Shown piece after piece: positions 62,822-64,000 of a stretch of 64,000 nt of DNA (the first letter of the stretch is position 1; each line of letters begins with the position of its first letter). Both the position numbers and the translations under genes were made by a program. Location of the stretch: the NCBI RefSeq assembly GCF_018070465.1, contig NZ_JAGPXT010000001.1, positions 496,001-560,000 on the forward strand, written 5' to 3'. Under the pieces are notes generated by a model. It saw only the letters and a list, made by a program, of their open reading frames with translations. It did not search any database and had not been told where the DNA came from. This stretch comes from Micromonospora sp. C95. Lineage in GTDB: Bacteria > Actinomycetota > Actinomycetes > Mycobacteriales > Micromonosporaceae.

Positions 62822-63668
62822 GTTGTCCCGACAGATGCGCTCTGCCGTGGTCGCGCCGCCACCGAGCAGGATCTCGGTGGACCGGTTGATTGAGGCCGAG
62901 GTTCACCGTAGGCGTCACCGGAGCTGGACAATTGCGGCCACCGCAACCGCTGCTGTTGCCGCCGCCGTCCTGGTGATGCCGAACCTGCTGGCCCGCCATG
63001 GGGCCGCTTCCGGTCCGGTCGGCTTCGCAGCCCCGCCGGGCTTGCCTACGGGCTCGGCACCCGCGCTCTGCACAGGTGTGAGCCCGAAGCCTACTGGCCC
63101 GCAACCACCGACACAGTCGCACGACACCGTCCGTGCCCGTCCTACCGAGTCGCCCGAGGAGGCGGTGGTCCGGCTGACCGGCGTGTTCCGCGCGATGCTG
63201 GGCAGTGCGCTGCCGCCGGGCGTACGCCTGGAGCCGGCGCAGCCAACCTGCACCGAGCCCCAGTTCGTGTACCACCCCAGCTACCGGTGGTACACGGTCG
63301 ATGGCTCGATCCGGCGCGCCGACGGTGACTCCGGCTTCTTTCAGCTGCGGGTGTTCCCAACCGGCACCGACGAGGCCATGGCCGAACTCTGCAGCGGCGG
63401 TCCGGACGAGCTCAGCTGCGAATCCAAGGACTACCCGGACGGCGCGACGGCAGTGGTTCGGGTGAACGAGTTCATGGCTGACGGCCGGCAGCTTTGGGCG
63501 CTGCTGAGCAGGCCAGACGGGACCTCGGTGCAGATCATGACGAACAACCTGCACCACGAGGTAATCGGTAACCAGGTCGAGACGACGCTGACCGCGGACG
63601 AGCCGCTGCTGACACTGGACCAGCTCGTGACCATTGCCCGCACACCTGGTCTGACCCTCTACCCGTGA
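62814..63668 (+). CDS. Membrane-anchored sigma partner, probable anti-sigma factor (second)
   Basis: The 284-residue protein has a 35-residue cytoplasmic N-terminus (MDELSRQMRSAVVAPPPSR), a basic stretch RRRHR, one membrane segment (WTIAATATAAVAAAVLVM) and a 215-residue external domain with five or six Cys residues (CTGVS, CTEPQ, CSGGP, CESKD), which could form disulfides and sense redox or envelope state. ATG 62814 follows AAGGAGG and overlaps the sigma gene by 8 nt (ATGGATGA). The sequence outside the anchor is unlike that of the 53592 product. Confidence 0.72.
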   Translation: MDELSRQMRSAVVAPPPSRISVDRLIEAEVHRRRHRSWTIAATATAAVAAAVLVMPNLLARHGAASGPVGFAAPPGLPTGSAPALCTGVSPKPTGPQPPTQSHDTVRARPTESPEEAVVRLTGVFRAMLGSALPPGVRLEPAQPTCTEPQFVYHPSYRWYTVDGSIRRADGDSGFFQLRVFPTGTDEAMAELCSGGPDELSCESKDYPDGATAVVRVNEFMADGRQLWALLSRPDGTSVQIMTNNLHHEVIGNQVETTLTADEPLLTLDQLVTIARTPGLTLYP

Positions 63669-63732
63669 ACCCACCGACTCGATCCACCAGCAACCGTCGG
63701 CAGCTGAGGGCTCGGCGTTCTGCTGGCGGCGG

Positions 63733-64000
63733 TCAGGCGTAGTAGCGGCGTAGTTCGCGGGTGAGCACCTTGCCGGTGGCGTTGCGGGGCAGGTACCTGA
63801 CGAAGACGACGTCGCGGGGCACGGAGAAGCGGGCCAGGTAGTGCCGGACGTACTCGCGGACCGCATCGGCGTCGAGGGTCTCGCCGGGGCGCAGGGCGAG
63901 GAAGGCGGCGAGCCGCTGGCCGTAGTCGGGGTCGGGTACGCCGATGACGGCGGCCTCGCGCACCTGGGGGAGTTGGGTGAGCAGCTGTTCCACCTCGGCG
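63733..64000 (-). CDS. Acyl-CoA ligase (AMP-binding family), C-terminal fragment
   Basis: Only the last 89 or so residues lie in the window; the gene continues beyond the right edge. They form the mobile C-terminal subdomain of an ANL-superfamily adenylating enzyme: the hinge side VREAAVIGVPDPDYGQRLAAF, then the A10 motif PRNATGKVLTREL with its catalytic lysine. These enzymes activate fatty or aryl acids as acyl-AMP and then CoA thioesters. The substrate cannot be read from this part. It converges on the sigma partner gene, with 64 nt between the stops. Confidence 0.85.
   Translation of the reverse strand, partial: AEVEQLLTQLPQVREAAVIGVPDPDYGQRLAAFLALRPGETLDADAVREYVRHYLARFSVPRDVVFVRYLPRNATGKVLTRELRRYYA

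Overview
The window is very GC-rich DNA with GTG/TTG starts, GGAGG-type ribosome sites, little spare space and strong GC hairpins without U-tracts. The gene content and order (dnaK-grpE-dnaJ-hspR with HAIR operators, fba / DUF3151 / purA, 5-oxoprolinase, bkd-type dehydrogenase) point to an actinomycete, most likely of the Micromonosporaceae (Micromonospora or Salinispora type). The species is an inference. No rRNA, tRNA, CRISPR array, transposase or prophage was seen; most of the window looks like chromosomal core with a few accessory islands.

Layout. 1-7 kb: the end of an acyl-CoA dehydrogenase, two DUF6458 membrane proteins around a SixA-like phosphatase, a hemolysin III family protein, the pxpB-pxpC-pxpA 5-oxoprolinase operon and a thioredoxin/NHL protein. 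7-15 kb: a very large Pro/Trp-rich LppU-like membrane protein, a 45-residue gene missed by length cut-offs, the bkdA-bkdB-bkdC 2-oxoacid dehydrogenase operon and a secreted Pro/Ser-rich protein. 15-31 kb: an unknown protein, a pair of overlapping dynamin-like GTPase genes, dnaK-grpE-dnaJ-hspR, a KhtTU-like K+/H+ antiporter pair and clpB. HspR-type HAIR operators lie before both dnaK and clpB. 31-37 kb: three membrane proteins with Pro/Tyr-rich tails, DUF4178, a short-chain dehydrogenase, pyrE and an ArsR-type repressor.

37-42 kb holds a PopT-like (DUF368) carrier and a complete hen1-pnkp RNA-repair operon with a long palindrome upstream. 42-53 kb holds a holin-like membrane protein, fba with a 25-bp direct repeat before it, a LOG-family protein, DUF3151, an EspI-like ATPase with a 24-bp tandem repeat, a lipid-kinase-like protein with a degenerate nucleotide motif, purA, an AbiEi/DUF559-like protein lying between two copies of a palindromic repeat, and purD.

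53-64 kb is the most unusual part. A three-gene set (YqiJ-like OB-fold membrane protein, flotillin, and a 1683-residue AAA-type ATPase whose start overlaps the flotillin stop) is bracketed on both sides by a SigE-family sigma factor overlapping a membrane-anchored partner gene. The window ends inside an acyl-CoA ligase gene. The best candidates for under-described biology are this flotillin/giant-ATPase island, the palindromic repeat family that sits just after stop codons, and the hen1-pnkp operon with its upstream hairpin.
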